DNA of 64,000 nt from Phaseolus vulgaris (lineage: Eukaryota; Streptophyta; Magnoliopsida; Fabales; Fabaceae): the NCBI RefSeq assembly GCF_000499845.2, contig NC_023751.2, positions 13,858,280-13,922,279 of the forward strand, given 5' to 3'. Positions 23,391 to 35,884 of the stretch are shown here, piece by piece. A program made the translations under genes and the position numbers. Under the pieces are notes generated by a model. That model searched no databases and was not told the origin of the DNA. It was given only the letters and a program-made list of their open reading frames with translations. Within the stretch, counting starts at the first letter, position 1. Each line of letters begins with the position of its first letter.

Positions 23391-25920
23391 CCTAAAATGT
23401 CAAATAAAGTAAATACATATTTTTAATTATTTAATATTGTAACAATAGGAAAAATGAAAAAAAAAAACACACACACACAACAACATTTGATTAGGTTAGG
23501 TTACATAGAAAATGAGGAATTGGGAAGGAAGTAGTTGACTCTATACTCTGAAAGGAATCTAATGAGGCGAGGGATTGGGGGGGTTGGAAAATGGAAAGAG
23601 TTGGTGAGTAGAGTGCAGACACAGACTCACACATGATATGAGACAGATGAAAAACAGACAAAAAAAGTGGTGGCACATGTACCCAGAGTGCATAAAAGAA
23701 AGAGAAAGGTGGAGGCAGTGAAAAAATGTCAAAGGGGGGTGTTGTGTTTTGTTTTGTTTTGTCTCTGATTGGTCTCATTTTTGGGCTCCCAAACCCAAAG
23801 AAAACAATTACCAACCCTGTATTTGCGCTTCCTTTGGCTCCTCGTTTAACGAATCTTTGTCTTCTTTTGCCCCTCATCGGACGGACCCTACTACGCTACC
23901 TCAACAACTACAAGTCAATGCTCTTTCTCCGATGCCCCCTTCACACCCCAACCCAACCCTTTCTTTTTATACTATAAACTTCACGGCTTTCGAATTCAAA
24001 ATCAGTGGCTGAAAATATTGAAATATAAAAGCCCTAAATTCAGATCTTTTTCTTTTTCTTTTGCACCACCTCGTGTGCTATGTTGCACCTGTTTGTCTCC
24101 ATTCTTCACATTTCTCATTGCAAACATAGATGCAGTTGACATTAGTTCTTTTCATGAATTGTTGCTTTTAAATTCGGCGGGGTTGTCTTTTTTTCTTTAG
24201 TTTTTTTTGTTTTGAGAAGTTGTTTTATGTGGTTGTAAAACATTACTGACGTGAACAATAGAAAAGTTACCATAATGATATATTGAAAATATCTCATAGT
24301 AAAACATATCTGACGTTGTAGGAGTGACAATAATGTGATAGAGTGAAATTGCACACGAAAAAATAGGATAAAAAAGAATATATTATATTGGTTCTTAGTA
24401 ATAATCGGTGTAATATATTTTTTTTACTCATAAAAAAATTATTATTTTTTTCATAAAAAGTGGATGGGGTCATAAACGTCACATAAGTAACAATTTACAA
24501 ACACATAGGTAACCAGTTTTGCGTGTGTCAGTATATGTGGAAGACTAATAAGGTTATTACACCAGTTAAGCACCTATGAATATAAAATTATATAATAAAA
24601 TTTAATTAAAATATATATATATAACTTTTAAGGTAATCAAATAAAAAAAAATCAATTAAAAATTAAAAATATTTAATTTTATGATAACACTAAAAAAAAG
24701 AAACTAATTTTAAAAATCAAAATAATTAATTACTATTTAATTAAATTAAAAATTATTTTATAAACTAAAAAGATTATTGATATATTATTAATAAAAATTT
24801 ATAAAATAATTTTTAAATTAGTATTTAATCATTAATTACTAAAATTTTAATTAGTTACTACTTTTAAACACTAATTTAAAATTTAAAATATTAATTATTA
24901 AAATATAGCTAGTTAATTTAAATATAAATTTAGATTATTTTATAATTTTTTTTAGAATAGAATTATTTTAAATATAAATACTTTTTTAATCTTTAAATTA
25001 ATATCTAATTTAATTAATATAATAATTAATTATTTTTTATCTAAATTGAATTATTATTTAATAAATTTTTATAGTAAAATTTAATTAATTTAAAATTTTC
25101 TTTTAGCGACCCACCTTTCCTCATCGGTTCAAGGAAATGCGAAAAGAAATGAGTAAATTGAAAAATAAAAGCCGTGGGAAAATCAGAAAGATGTTTCAGT
25201 TACTAGTCCCTTTCAAAATCTTACAGAATTTATGTTATTTGTCTTTTTCGAAAGAAACTCAAATACTGCAGTGTCTTTATGTTTGTTTTTGGAATAAGCC
25301 ACCAATTAAAGTAGTATTGTTTTTTTCTCTTAAATACATTTTTTTAAAATGTAAACACAATATGAAAATAATGTCTTAAATATTAAAAATGATATTGAAT
25401 TATTTTTCAAGTTTTCCCACTTCAAATTAATCTCTAATTACTAGCAAAATAGATAATCATAAGGATTTTATTTGATAGATATTCAATACTTTAAGCACTA
25501 CTTTCTAAAAATTCTGAGACAAAAAATATTATTAAGGAAATAGTTTGTCCTCTGTTTTTATTTTCAAATTATTTATTGATTTTATTAAAAATATGAAATT
25601 TAATAGAAATTATTCTGGTATTTATTATTTTCACATGATAGTTCTGCATATCTAATAAATGTCTCTTGTTTACTATTTAATAATTCTATTTTGATAAAAT
25701 TATTTCATTGTTTGAAAATATAACTTTTAAAATAATTTTTAATTTGATTTAATAAATTATTCACATTAGTATGTCAAAATAATTTATCGACCGAAACTAA
25801 AAGTTGAATATGATTGTATTACTAAAAATATCATCTCTTCTGTCTTAAATTTTAATAAAGTTTTTGAAAATATCAAAATATTATTAATATCATTGTTATT
25901 AAACAAGTGTATATTGATTC
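23391..25920. other. Intergenic DNA upstream of the F-box gene; no gene supported
   Basis: From 23490 to 24100 the DNA is less AT-rich, with C/T-rich runs on the plus strand and overlapping open frames on both strands, none resembling a known protein. It may be promoter of the F-box gene or a divergent transcript. From about 24540 to 25920 the DNA is almost pure A/T. Confidence 0.4.
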
Positions 25921-25924
25921 TTTA

Positions 25925-26480
25925 CAAAACTAGTTATGAGGTTTCACAAAATCGAAATGGAGATCGATATCCATTTGAACTTATTATGCAATAAGTCCAA
26001 ATTAAACTTTTAATATAACTAGGTAATAAGTTAATCTATAAATTACTGGGTGAAAATTGAAATCTTATAAAGAGTTTTTAAACTCAAAAGTATTTAACAA
26101 AATTAGCTATGTGAAAACTAATAAATGTAAAATTCATAACAAATGTATATTCTTACATATTCAAATAAAATTATAATTACAGATATTACATTTTATACAT
26201 ATTTAATATTTAAAATAAATTGTGAGGATAACGTTAGAATAATAATAATAAAGTTATTGAAATAACAATATTTATTGAGAATTTAATATAATTAAATATA
26301 TTTATAAGTTGATTTAGTAAGAAGTTTTTTTTATGTACTCACTCATAAATATATATAGAGAAAAAGAAGAAGAAGAATTTCAGATATTTAGAATAAAATA
26401 ATATTTTTTTCTTAATTTTAATATAATGATGAAATTATTTATTTTATAGTTTTATAAAACAACCTTTGGAACAAATAATG
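25925..26480 (+). repeat. Segment duplicated at 29868-30345
   Basis: Starting AAACTAGTTATGAGG, this AT-rich segment is copied, with indels and about 10-15% substitutions by eye, at 29868-30345 in the same orientation (shared CCAAATTAAACTTTTAATAT, GGGTGAAAATTGAAATCTTA and more). Each copy lies next to telomere-like sequence. Confidence 0.8.
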
Positions 26481-26880
26481 TAAAAATATTTATAAATTTT
26501 TTGTGGAACGAATTTTTGAGACTCAAATCTCATCCACAACTCAATACACACAATAAGAAATGTGTGATAAAAATTTTAGATCAAAACATCCGAGTAGTAA
26601 GGCGTAATAAGTCTCAGATCGGGAGTAAAGAAAAACTTATTTTTTCTGAAAACAAAATGTCATGCATTTTCTTCCTTATATCTTTTTTGACGTGCCACCT
26701 TAACTGAGTGCAAACAACATATGAAAGTAATCGTGTGAATTTGTTCGGAATTTTTCAACGTAATATGGACCCAGAATAAAATCAGATAATAACGCAAAAA
26801 AAATTAAATTTAAAAAGAGGAAAGTCTTAGAATGCACAACATTTTTGAACAAATTTCTCGAAAGAATTTTTCTTGAAATT

Positions 26881-27365
26881 TTAAAACCCTAAATCCTAAA
26901 CCTTAAACCTTAAACCCTAACCCTAACCATAACACATAAACCCTAAATCATAAACCTTAAACCTTAAATCATAAACCATAAACCATAAACTCATAAACCC
27001 TAATCTATAAACCCTAAAAGCATAAACCATAAACCCTTAACCTTAAACCATAACCCATAAATCCTATACCATAAACCACAAGCCATAACCCTTAAACCCT
27101 AAACAATAAACCATAAATCATAAAGCATAACCCATAAACCCTAAAACTGAAAGAATTTTTGTTGAAATTCTAAAACAATAAATCCTAAACCCCAAGCCCC
27201 AACCCCTAACTCATAACTCATAACCTTAAAACAATAAACCCTAAGCTCTAAAGTATAAATCATAAACCTTAAACACTAAACCCTAAACTCTAAATCCTAG
27301 CCCATAAACCATGACCCTAACCCATAAACCATAAACCCTAAACCATAAACCGTAAACTATAAACT
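26881..27365 (+). repeat. Degenerate interstitial telomere-like repeat tract
   Basis: About 480 bp of variants of CCCTAAA, the plant telomere repeat in C-strand orientation: AAACCCTAAATCCTAAACCT, CCCTAACCCTAACCATAA and many CATAAAC and CTTAAAC units. Most units are mutated and only a few adjacent ones are perfect, so this is an old interstitial tract rather than a chromosome end. It is interrupted by short non-repeat pieces near 27150-27180. Confidence 0.85.
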
Positions 27366-27368
27366 ATA

Positions 27369-28371
27369 ACAGGTAGCGGGTAGCAGGTAGTAGGTAGATG
27401 GTAGCAGCTAACAAGTAGATTGTTGTGGGTAGCAGGTTGGAGGTAGCAAATAGCAGGTTGCAGGTTACAGGCAGAGGTAGCAGGTAACAGGTTGCAGGTT
27501 GAAGGTTGTAGGTTGTAGGTACTAGGTTGCAGGTAGCAAGTAGAAGGTAGCATGTAGCAGGTAGCAGATAGCAGGTAGCAGGTTGCATGTTGCAGGTTGC
27601 AGGTTGCAAGTAGAAGGTAGCAGGTTGTAGGTAGCAAGTTGCTGGTTGCAGGTTGTAGGTTGCAGGTTACAATTAGGAAAATGAACACTGAGATGATGAA
27701 AAATATAGACTGATTGAAGACTGACGATAGACTGAGCAGGTAGAGAGTTGCAAGTGCAGGTTGTAAGTAACATGTAGTAGCAGGTTGCAAATTGCATGTA
27801 GCAGGGAGCATGTAGCATGTAGTAGATAGCAGGTTGCAAGTTGTAGGTAGCAAGTAGCAGGTTGTAGGTGGCAAGTTGTAGGTGTCAGGTTGCAGGTAAC
27901 AGGTAGCAGGTTACACGTTGCACGTTGCAGGTAGCAGGTAGGTGATAATTGGTAGCAGGTTGCAGGTTCAAGGTAGCAGGTAGCAGGTTGCAGGTAGAAG
28001 GTAGCAGGTAACAGGTAGTAGGTAGCAAGTTGCAGGTAACAGGTAGCAGGTAGCATGTAGCAGGTTGCAGGTAGCAGGTAGTAGGTAGCGAATAGCAGGT
28101 AGCAGATAGTGAGTAACAAGTAGGAGGTAGCGGGTAACAAGTAATAGGTAGCGTGTAGCAAGTAGTAGGTAGTAGGTAGCATGTAGCAAGTAGTAGGTAG
28201 CATGTAGTAGGTAGCAGGTAGTAGGTTGCAGGTTGCAAGTAACTGGTAACGGGTAGTAAGTAGAAGGTAGCATGTAGTAGGTAGCAGATAGCAGGTAGTA
28301 GGTATCAGATAACAGGTAGTAGGTTATAGGTAGCAGGTAACATGTAACAGGTAGCAGGTAGCGGGTAACAA
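27369..28371 (+). repeat. 1-kb heptamer array (GTAGCAG / GTTGCAG)
   Basis: Directly after the telomere-like tract the sequence becomes about 130 units of a degenerate 7-mer, mainly GTAGCAG, GTTGCAG and GTAGTAG, all on the plus strand. Only one unique insertion of roughly 75 bp (27672-27748) breaks it. A period of 7 is not a multiple of 3, so all three minus-strand frames cycle through the same codons and stay open for long stretches (TTCYLLPA-like). Those frames are not genes. Confidence 0.9.
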
Positions 28372-29702
28372 GTTCTCTCTATGGTGAATAAACCCTTCAA
28401 ATCTTTTAGATCACATTTTAGATAAATCCTTGTCTTAGCCAATAATGATTGCTTTTAAATAATACTTTGTGAGTTACATTCCAAAAGAATACTTGGATTT
28501 TAATCGAGAGTGATTAAGTGTTCAAAGAATACTTGGTGGATTAGCCAGAAACGAAAATATTTCAAAATAATACTTGACAAATTAGCCAAAAGTAACTATG
28601 TTCCAAACGAATACTTGTTTGTTACTTACAGCGGTATACGTGGTTTGTGTTATTAAATGAACTAATATAAAAATATGAGAGTAAATTTTTCTTTCCCTTA
28701 TCTTGTTAAGATTGCATGTTATTAAATTTGTAACAACTTAAGAAGGAAAAAAAAAATTCAAACTAAGATTTTAAAGATCTTTGACAAATCGTCTATCAAG
28801 TTAAAAACTATTTTCTGATTGTGTATCATGACATGATAATGGCGAATATTAGCAAAAAAATCTAGCACACGATTAAACCCTCTTTTCTTGTGTATTTGAC
28901 AAGTTTTCACACTCTATAAGTAAAAGATGTCTTTGAAGAAGAAAGGTTACGATCATTCATACAAACTTATAATTTGTGTACAAAATTGAAATCTTAAAGG
29001 TGCAAATCCTAGCTTGTTCATAAAGTATTGTTGTGTTCTTTTTTACCTATTTAGAATAGTGAATTTCATCATGTATACATTGGAAGACGTAACACCTCTT
29101 TTAGTGAGCAAACTTTTGATTTTTTTTATCACTTTCTTTGTAAACATTTTTAATTACTTTTAACAAAAAATAAGTTTTTTCTAAACGACTTTTATGATTT
29201 TTTTTACCTGGGTATACGTGGATCTTATGAAAAAATCATAATAGTGCATTTGTTAAATTAAAATATCGTTTATATACTTTTTGACATTACAAAAAATATA
29301 TACAAATAATAATAATTTGCCCATTTACAATTGTGGATTTTGCCTTAATCTATCCATAAACATGTTTTTACTATTAAAATAAATAATAATATTTATTTAT
29401 CATTCTTAACTTAAATAACCTTAAATAAAATTATTTCGTATTTTATTTATTTTTTCACTCGTATTTTCTCTCAATATCAAATTTAATTTTAAAATATAAA
29501 GCTTCTATTTAGGAACAATTCATATTTAGGGTTTAGGGTTTATTCATCAATATTCAATTACATAGGTTAATTTTCTCACTTTTATTATGAAGAAGAAAAG
29601 AAAGATGTATAAAGACAAAACACATTTTTTCACGTGTCCATTATTTCGTAACTTAATTCAAAAGAAAACAAAATACCTAACAATCGCAACATCCATTATC
29701 CT
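28372..29702. other. Intergenic; short telomere-like motif only
   Basis: At 28440-28625 a spaced motif, AAAGAATACTTGG/GCCA, recurs four times (28486, 28524, 28569, 28608 region) without forming a regular array. TTTAGGGTTTAGGGTTTATT lies at 29526-29545. No gene seen. Confidence 0.5.
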
Positions 29703-29835
29703 TAAATCATAAACCCTAAACCATAAATCCTAAAAACGTAAACTCTAACCCATCAATCCTAAACCTTAAACCATAACCCATAAACCTTAAACCCTAACCC
29801 ATAAATCCTAACGCTAACCCTAAACCACAAATACT
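29703..29835 (+). repeat. Second telomere-like patch
   Basis: Degenerate CCCTAAA-type units (AAATCATAAACCCTAAACCA and so on), in the same orientation as the tract at 26881-27365. It is followed by the second copy of the AT-rich duplicated segment. Confidence 0.8.
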
Positions 29836-29867
29836 AATGTATACTCATTCTAAGCAAAACTAGTTTT

Positions 29868-30345
29868 GAGGGTTCACAAAATCGAAATGAAGATTGATAT
29901 CCATTTGGACTTATTAGATCAAGCAGTATAGTGTAATAAGTCCAAATTAAACTTTTAATATAACTAAACAGTAAGTTAATCTATAAATTATTGGGTGAAA
30001 ATTGAAATCTTATAAATAGTTTTTAAACTCAAAAGTATTTAACAAAATTATCTATTTCAGAACTAATAAATATAAAATTCATAACAAATCTATACTCTTA
30101 CATATTCAAATAAAATTATAATTTTAGATATTACATTTTATACATATTTACTTTTTGAAATCTTTATTAGTTTTAAAATATAATTAATAACTTTATATTA
30201 AAATAAATTGTGAGGATAACGTTAGACTATAATGAGGTTATTGAAATAAAATAATTTTTTTTTTTAATTTTAATATAACGATGAAACTATTTATTTTATA
30301 GATTCATAAAACAACCTTTGGAACAAATAATGTAAAAAAATTTAT
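29868..30345 (+). repeat. Second copy of the segment at 25925-26480
   Basis: Same orientation and order of shared blocks as 25925-26480. It starts ACTAGTTTTGAGGGTTCACA and ends near CAACCTTTGGAACAAATAAT. Confidence 0.8.
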
Positions 30346-30535
30346 AAAAACAACATGGGAAGATAAAATCTACCTAAATAAAACAAGAATTATGACCATT
30401 TTGTTTTTGGTTGCTTAGAGGCACACCCAAAATAATATTCTCCACTACACTATTGGTACAATAATAATAGATTATTATTACATTTATGATGATATGTTTG
30501 GAGATTAACAAACACAGAACAAGAAAAATTTGAAT

Positions 30536-31125
30536 AATAAATTTCATTGTTCCTTCATACTCTTCAGAGGCTTCAGGCTTATTCCTTGATGATGGCCTGC
30601 AGTCTTCTTCATCCTCCTCCTCATCATCGTAGTCAACCAGCCCACCAGATCTTGGACTGAAAATCACGAGAAATGCATTATACCTTACAGAAGATGATGT
30701 TTTCCAAATTAAATAGACCAATAAAATACAATGAAAAACAAGTATACCTTAACTTTGAGTAACTTCTAGCATTTCCATTGGATAAGGCAAGTTGCCTTTG
30801 TTTCACTTTCTGATTATGTGAATTGGATGCTGAGGTTGTATCCTCCTCATCACTGATTCACTGACTGGTCCCAGAAAGAATCAACTATATACTTCAGCAA
30901 TAGTTTCATATTCTCCTACATTATACAATATTATCAGTTCAAAATTGCTCGAGGTAATGATATCCACAATGAATACATATAAAAGAATGATACCTTACGA
31001 ATATACTCAAAAAGTTCAAGAACAGCTGAATTGAACAGATTGGAGCCATTACCATTAGCAACAAAGGCATCTACAATTGGTTTCAGAAGATCACTTCTAA
31101 CGAAATGATTTATAAGATGCTCATC
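30536..31125 (-). pseudogene. Fragment of protein phosphatase 4 regulatory subunit 3 (PP4R3/SMEK)
   Basis: Four exon-like pieces on the minus strand. 31125-30994 encodes 44 residues beginning DEHLINHFVRSDLLKPIVDA and then FVANGNGSNLFNSAVLELFE, a clear match to the SMK-1 (DUF625) domain of PP4R3. 30915-30850 gives ENMKLLLKYIVDSFWDQ and then a stop. 30849-30748 is Asn/Gln/Ser-rich. 30656-30536 gives SPRSGGLVDYDDEEEDEEDC, the acidic C-terminal tail of plant PP4R3. Introns with GT-AG ends are kept between pieces, so this is a DNA-level copy rather than a processed one. The N-terminal EVH1-like domain and the middle are missing, and a premature stop separates domain from tail. The intact gene would target PP4 phosphatase to substrates. 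It is one of several foreign fragments in this region. Confidence 0.8.
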
Positions 31126-31544
31126 CTGCAGGGCAACACTCCAAACTGTTACATGTACCGCAAGAGACAATTAACCATTTTCACAAACAAGAATCATACA
31201 AGGTGATTAAAAAAATAGAATCAAGCAGTAATATCCTAAAACAAGATAATTAGTTTCACATAAAAAGATTCAACCAACTATCTTAAAGGTTGAATTTCAA
31301 AAATAATACCATGAGAACAAGTCATACAAAAGAATTTAGTGATAACAACTTACATTAAAGATACCAGCATAAACAACTTAATGAAGCTATAACAAAGTAA
31401 ACTAAATTGCCCAAAAGTTACATTCTGGCTAACTGATGATATTTTCCACCCGCTTGAAAATGAAAGGTTAGAGAATAGCCTGATTAAAAAGAAAAAATTA
31501 CAGGTACTTTTACATTTATAGCATCTAAAAATCACTATCTTCAC

Positions 31545-31726
31545 CTGCTGATCATATTCTGTGTAGTTATAAACAGAAAGAACAACTGCAGAACTTGCCA
31601 GACTTCTGCATGTTAAATGGGGAAATTTGAGGAAGAACCATGCATTGACAGCTCCAGCATAAGAGCCACCAAAAACGACCACAGGTTTTCAATTTTTGTT
31701 CCAATAAGCTTTGCATGTAAGGAATT
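31545..31726 (-). pseudogene. Exon fragment of an S28 serine carboxypeptidase
   Basis: Minus-strand reading VVVFGGSYAGAVNAWFFLKF, then PHLTCRSLASSAVVLSVYNY and TEYDQQ, followed by a GTGAAG donor. GGSYAG contains the nucleophile serine of family S28 (prolyl carboxypeptidase-like), and PHLTC-SLASSAVV is typical of the plant members. The first part of the exon (IPYMQSLLEQKLK) is in a different frame from the rest, so there is a frameshift near 31685. Only this exon was found; the rest of the protease is absent. It lies on the same strand as the PP4R3, MVD and POLA1 fragments. Confidence 0.8.
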
Positions 31727-34168
31727 CTACATGAAAATGACAGCAATAAATCAAATAAAACGAGTAGTAATCTAGTAAACACCATATACAACAATGGATT
31801 ATTTAAAAGTGACTTATACCATAAAAAAACTAGAACTGAAATAAAAAAACAAAGGAAAGATGTCGCATGGTTAAAGATTTAGTTTTGCTATTTAAATAAT
31901 ACACCTATGGCACACTTTGAAGAAGGTGCTGTTGCATTGCATGTCAAATAAATGGCACACTTGTTATAGCAAAAACATATTGAGCAACTGAGTGGGTGTG
32001 TTTTTCTGTTGTGGCAGAGTGGGACAATAGAACAAAAACTAAAAATATGATGCTACGCATACTTGAAGTTGTCAAGCCTGTTTTAGAACAATTTGTAACC
32101 TTTGCCTGCTTGCTCCTCGCATTGGATCAGAAATAACATTCTTGTCAACTTTGTTACTCTGTTATCAAATTAGATGAGTGGGGTATACAGAATAACAATG
32201 TATTCCCATTGATCTTAACAGTAATGAACTTTGAAAAGAAATAGGCAGAGATTACAAAAGAACTCTAACAATTTCTGCTATCTTACCACCCAAAGGTGCT
32301 AACTATGGAGAATCTACGTTTTTTAACCAACAATGTGGATGTAATCCAATAAAGACAAGTTATTATTTTTTGTAGAAGTTTTCTTCTGTCCATTGTAACA
32401 TAGCAAGCTTTTCATTTACTCCCAATCTGGATTGAAGCTTAGACCTGGTTAGGTTGTTGACAACCTCATTACCATCTGCAAGTGAAAATTCACCCACGTA
32501 AATTATGGTCTAATAAACACTTGTTCTCCGCAAGAGTAAAAACACAGGCAACCAAAATAAGTTCTACCTTCTGAATCAAATTTAGTGGTTGAAGATGTAC
32601 ATGTGTGTCGGTGCATTTGTTCAAAATAACTAAAATATTCAAAATAATAAGTATATTTAATAAAAAAAATTATAAATTTGAAATTAAATGTAACATTTAC
32701 CAAAAATGAGAAAAAGAGTATTCACAAAATAATAAACAATATACAGAAAAAATGAAACTTGCCTTGTAAAAGGACGTGAAGAAAAATGCCTACACAAAAG
32801 AAAAAAAAGGTTCAGTCAAATACTTCACAATTAATAAGGCAAATTAGGTATCTTTACTAACAATGATATTTATAGTATTTACAATGAGGAGTTACTTAAA
32901 AATATTAAATTAATAAAAATAAAATATCACGTGCACTTATATGCAGTTAAAAAAACACAATATTCAATAAAAATAAATTTCATAGTCAACTATAAGTACT
33001 ATATAAGGCGTAAGTTTCTTAGGGAGGACAAAATGCATAATAACAATTTTCTCCTAATGTCATGGTGTTAGGAAAAAACACAAGGAAATTCCCTTTCTTT
33101 AGTGTCATTCATACAAGTGTATTTGGGTAAATAACTCAATTAAACACTTATTCAGCAAAAGCTTATTCGTAAGTATGACTATCAAAGCTTATTGAAATAA
33201 GTTGATAAACTTGATTTGTTAAGCTTCTCCACAAAACTTGTTGAAATGAGTTAAAAAAGACCTTAAAGGAAGTCCGTGAGTCATCTCTACATGTACTAAT
33301 CAGCTTCTTTGAAGCTATATTGAAACAATCCCCACACAAGAGAAATGCCTTCATTGTAATAAAAACAAGAGCAGTAAAATGACCATATACATGGTTAGAG
33401 ATGCAAAACTTGTACACAGGGATGAAGTACCTTTGCCCTGTGTTGTAAAAGTAAACTTGTTTCAACACTCTCACGCATTCCAGAGGTGCTACTTGTTTCC
33501 TTCTGCCGTGAACTAACCTAGAAATAGATAGCAAGATGAATATTGAGTAAAGTATGGGATATGAGATGATACAATGTACATAGTGCTAAGATGAAATAGA
33601 AACATGTCATTTACAAAAAGAATAACATGGCATAGACATATTAAAAAACAAAATCAATATCTAAATTTAGTATACTTACGAATTCAATAATAGATATATG
33701 TAGGATACATTAATAATACAAAAAAAAAATTACAAAAAAATGATACGATATCAATAATAATGAAGCATTTTAAACTGTTCTGCTTCATAAATAATGAAAA
33801 ACTCAATTGGGAAAATTAAAAGTGAAGCCAGCCATACAAAAATGCAAAAACTTAACTTATATGCACGGTGCTGCAAAAAATTAATAATACACTATATGAA
33901 CAAACAAAGTTTAGAGTTCATTGACGGGTAAAAACAAATAAAAATTTCAAGCATATGGAGTTCTATGATATGAAGAAAACACATCCAACTGATAACTGAT
34001 AATATGATTATTATCAGGTTGACGAACTGAGAAATCATAACAAAAGTGTTTCTGTAGGATAAATAAGAACATTAAATGAATAAAAACCACCAACTTCAGT
34101 AAAAAAAGTCGATACCAAAGTGAAGTCACATTACACAAATAAATAATCAAGATTAACGTGTGCATTAC
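31727..34168 (-). other. Exon-like pieces of unknown origin within the gene-fragment region
   Basis: At 33517-33431 an 87-nt piece with good acceptor (TATTTCTAG) and donor (AAAG|GTACTTC) encodes 29 residues ([20 protein letters not shown], then LLLQHRAK). At 32475 to about 32360, after TCACTTGCAG, the reading is DGNEVVNNLTRSKLQSRLGV, then NEKLAMLQWTEENF and a stop. At about 32165-32090 it is KVDKNVISDPMRGASRQRLQ and then IV. I cannot name the source genes. All read on the minus strand like the identified fragments around them. The rest is AT-rich intron-like DNA. Confidence 0.4.
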
Positions 34169-34240
34169 CAAGGCAGGCAAAACCCGCAGCTGATGAAGCC
34201 AGTCCTGCCACAGTGGGAAAATTGTTGTATGAAGCATATA
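34169..34240 (-). pseudogene. Exon fragment of mevalonate diphosphate decarboxylase (MVD)
   Basis: The minus strand reads [20 protein letters not shown] and then CL, followed by [27 protein letters not shown] is the highly conserved active-site segment of this mevalonate-pathway enzyme of isoprenoid synthesis; here Ala is replaced by Val in PTAAGL. The intron phase at the donor (CTT G|GT) is what is needed to complete the next Val codon of the true gene. Only this exon is present. Confidence 0.8.
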
Positions 34241-34284
34241 CAAAAAGATTATACAAAAATGTTATAATTTATAAAAAACTTCAG

Positions 34285-35055
34285 TGGAATTTAAAAGATT
34301 CTACAAAAATGTTATAATTTATAAAAAAAAAAATTATTATCAAGATTTTGTAAGTTGAATCCAAAAACATAATTATAACAACTTCAAAAATATTTAAATT
34401 TCTGCTATGAATTTATAAGATTTTACAAAATTGTACAGTTTTTTTAAAAAATAGAATAGTTTAAAATAATAAAACAATATAAGATTTATGCATGAAAAAA
34501 CATATTTATTAACAATTAATTTAGAAAAAAATAAATTATAAAATATTAATATTTAAAATAGTTTCTATTATTAATAAAAAATTATAAAATAATTTTTAAA
34601 TTAATACTCAATATTAATTATTACGGTTTTAATTATTAACCATTTTAAAATATAAATTTGTTTTAACAAAGATAAATTAGTTTTAACAAAATTTTAAATT
34701 TTATAAATTTAAAAGTAGATCATTTTGATAGAATTTTAGTTTTGAACAAAACATTTATTTATTCTTTTGATGTTTAAATAGCATAGCTTTTTGCACAGTA
34801 AATTTTATGTTGTGCAATTTTTCAAAACTTCAAAGAAAATATTATATTGAATGACTTTTTGATTTTTTAATAAGGGTTGAGTTATTTCTGAAATATTTTT
34901 TTTATTAATAAAAAACATATTTATTTATGTTTTGGTATTGTTCATAATTATTTCCTCATAATTATAATTATATCCTCTGAAGATTGGAAGATTGGAAATT
35001 GTTGTATGAAGCAATGTGGACATGCAATTTGCTCCAATCCTCCTTTCTGATCTTA
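34285..35055 (+). repeat. Duplicated segment A (copy 1), partner at 40237-40980
   Basis: AT-rich segment from AAAGATTCTACAAAAATG to CCAATCCTCCTTTCTGATCT, repeated at 40237-40980 in the same orientation with high identity and small indels. Near its end is AATAAGGGTTGAGTTATTTC plus T- and A-rich runs, similar to the LINE 3' end in this window. Confidence 0.85.
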
Positions 35056-35159
35056 ATACCCTTTTTCTCATCCTCTACATCACAATCTCCCTTAAACAGT
35101 TCTGGAACCTGCCTCCGAAAGAGAAATCTCCTACACTAACCAGCATAATCAAATTCCAT

Positions 35160-35290
35160 GAATCAAAAACAAAAACCCAAAACCCCAGAACGCAGAAGCA
35201 AAGAAATCATCACTGCATAGGCAAAGCGAACTCCGAAAAGAAAAACTGAAAATCGCAAAGATTGGTGTGAAAGAAAAGGTTAATAACTAC
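35160..35290 (+). repeat. Duplicated segment B (copy 1), partner at 39541-39665
   Basis: Shared core AACCCAAAACCCCAGAA-GCAGAAGC continuing to GATTGGTGTGAAAGAAAAGG. Same orientation as the copy at 39541-39665. Confidence 0.85.
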
Positions 35291-35884
35291 TGCAAAAAAT
35301 TTGGCTACTAAATTTATAAGACAGTAACACTTTTATATCCAGCAGAGATTTTTTGTTAGTTATTTTACCAAAACATAGAAAGGCATTTCTTTATTATGGG
35401 GGAAGGGGCTGACAGTAATCATAAATTCACTCTAGAATTATAAAAAAAAAAGTCTGCTAATGAGAAACACTGATGGTGTGTTAAATATATGCTGGGAAAT
35501 AAATGTCTCAATTGTTGCTATTTTAAGTAGTTGACAAATAAATGTGAATCCAACTTCTTAACAATATATAGCAGAACATAGAAATGAGCCATCAAAGAGT
35601 GCTTGTCCGTACCTTTCACCCCCTCTGTCATTTTCCCGTTTACGGGTTTACGGGCCTCAAACTCCTCTCTACTCATAACTGGGGTGGAACATTCATTCCC
35701 ATACCGCAGTCAGCAAGATCCCTGAACATAAAGTATTGTGTTACAATTAGACATTCTAAATACCAACACATCGACATTGAATCGGATAAACATGCAACCA
35801 AATTCAATAGGAGTTTCAAACTACAACTCTTAAATCCATAGAAAAACGTGCAAGAAAGTAAATGGCACATAAAAATCCATAGAA

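Noticed and set aside
23491..24012. Overlapping frames of 83-128 residues on both strands
   Set aside because: No family resemblance; composition looks like promoter or leader DNA. I could not support a gene.
27338..28273. Six overlapping minus-strand frames of about 80-178 residues
   Set aside because: They are translations of a 7-bp tandem repeat in every frame, with no promoter, codon bias or domain.
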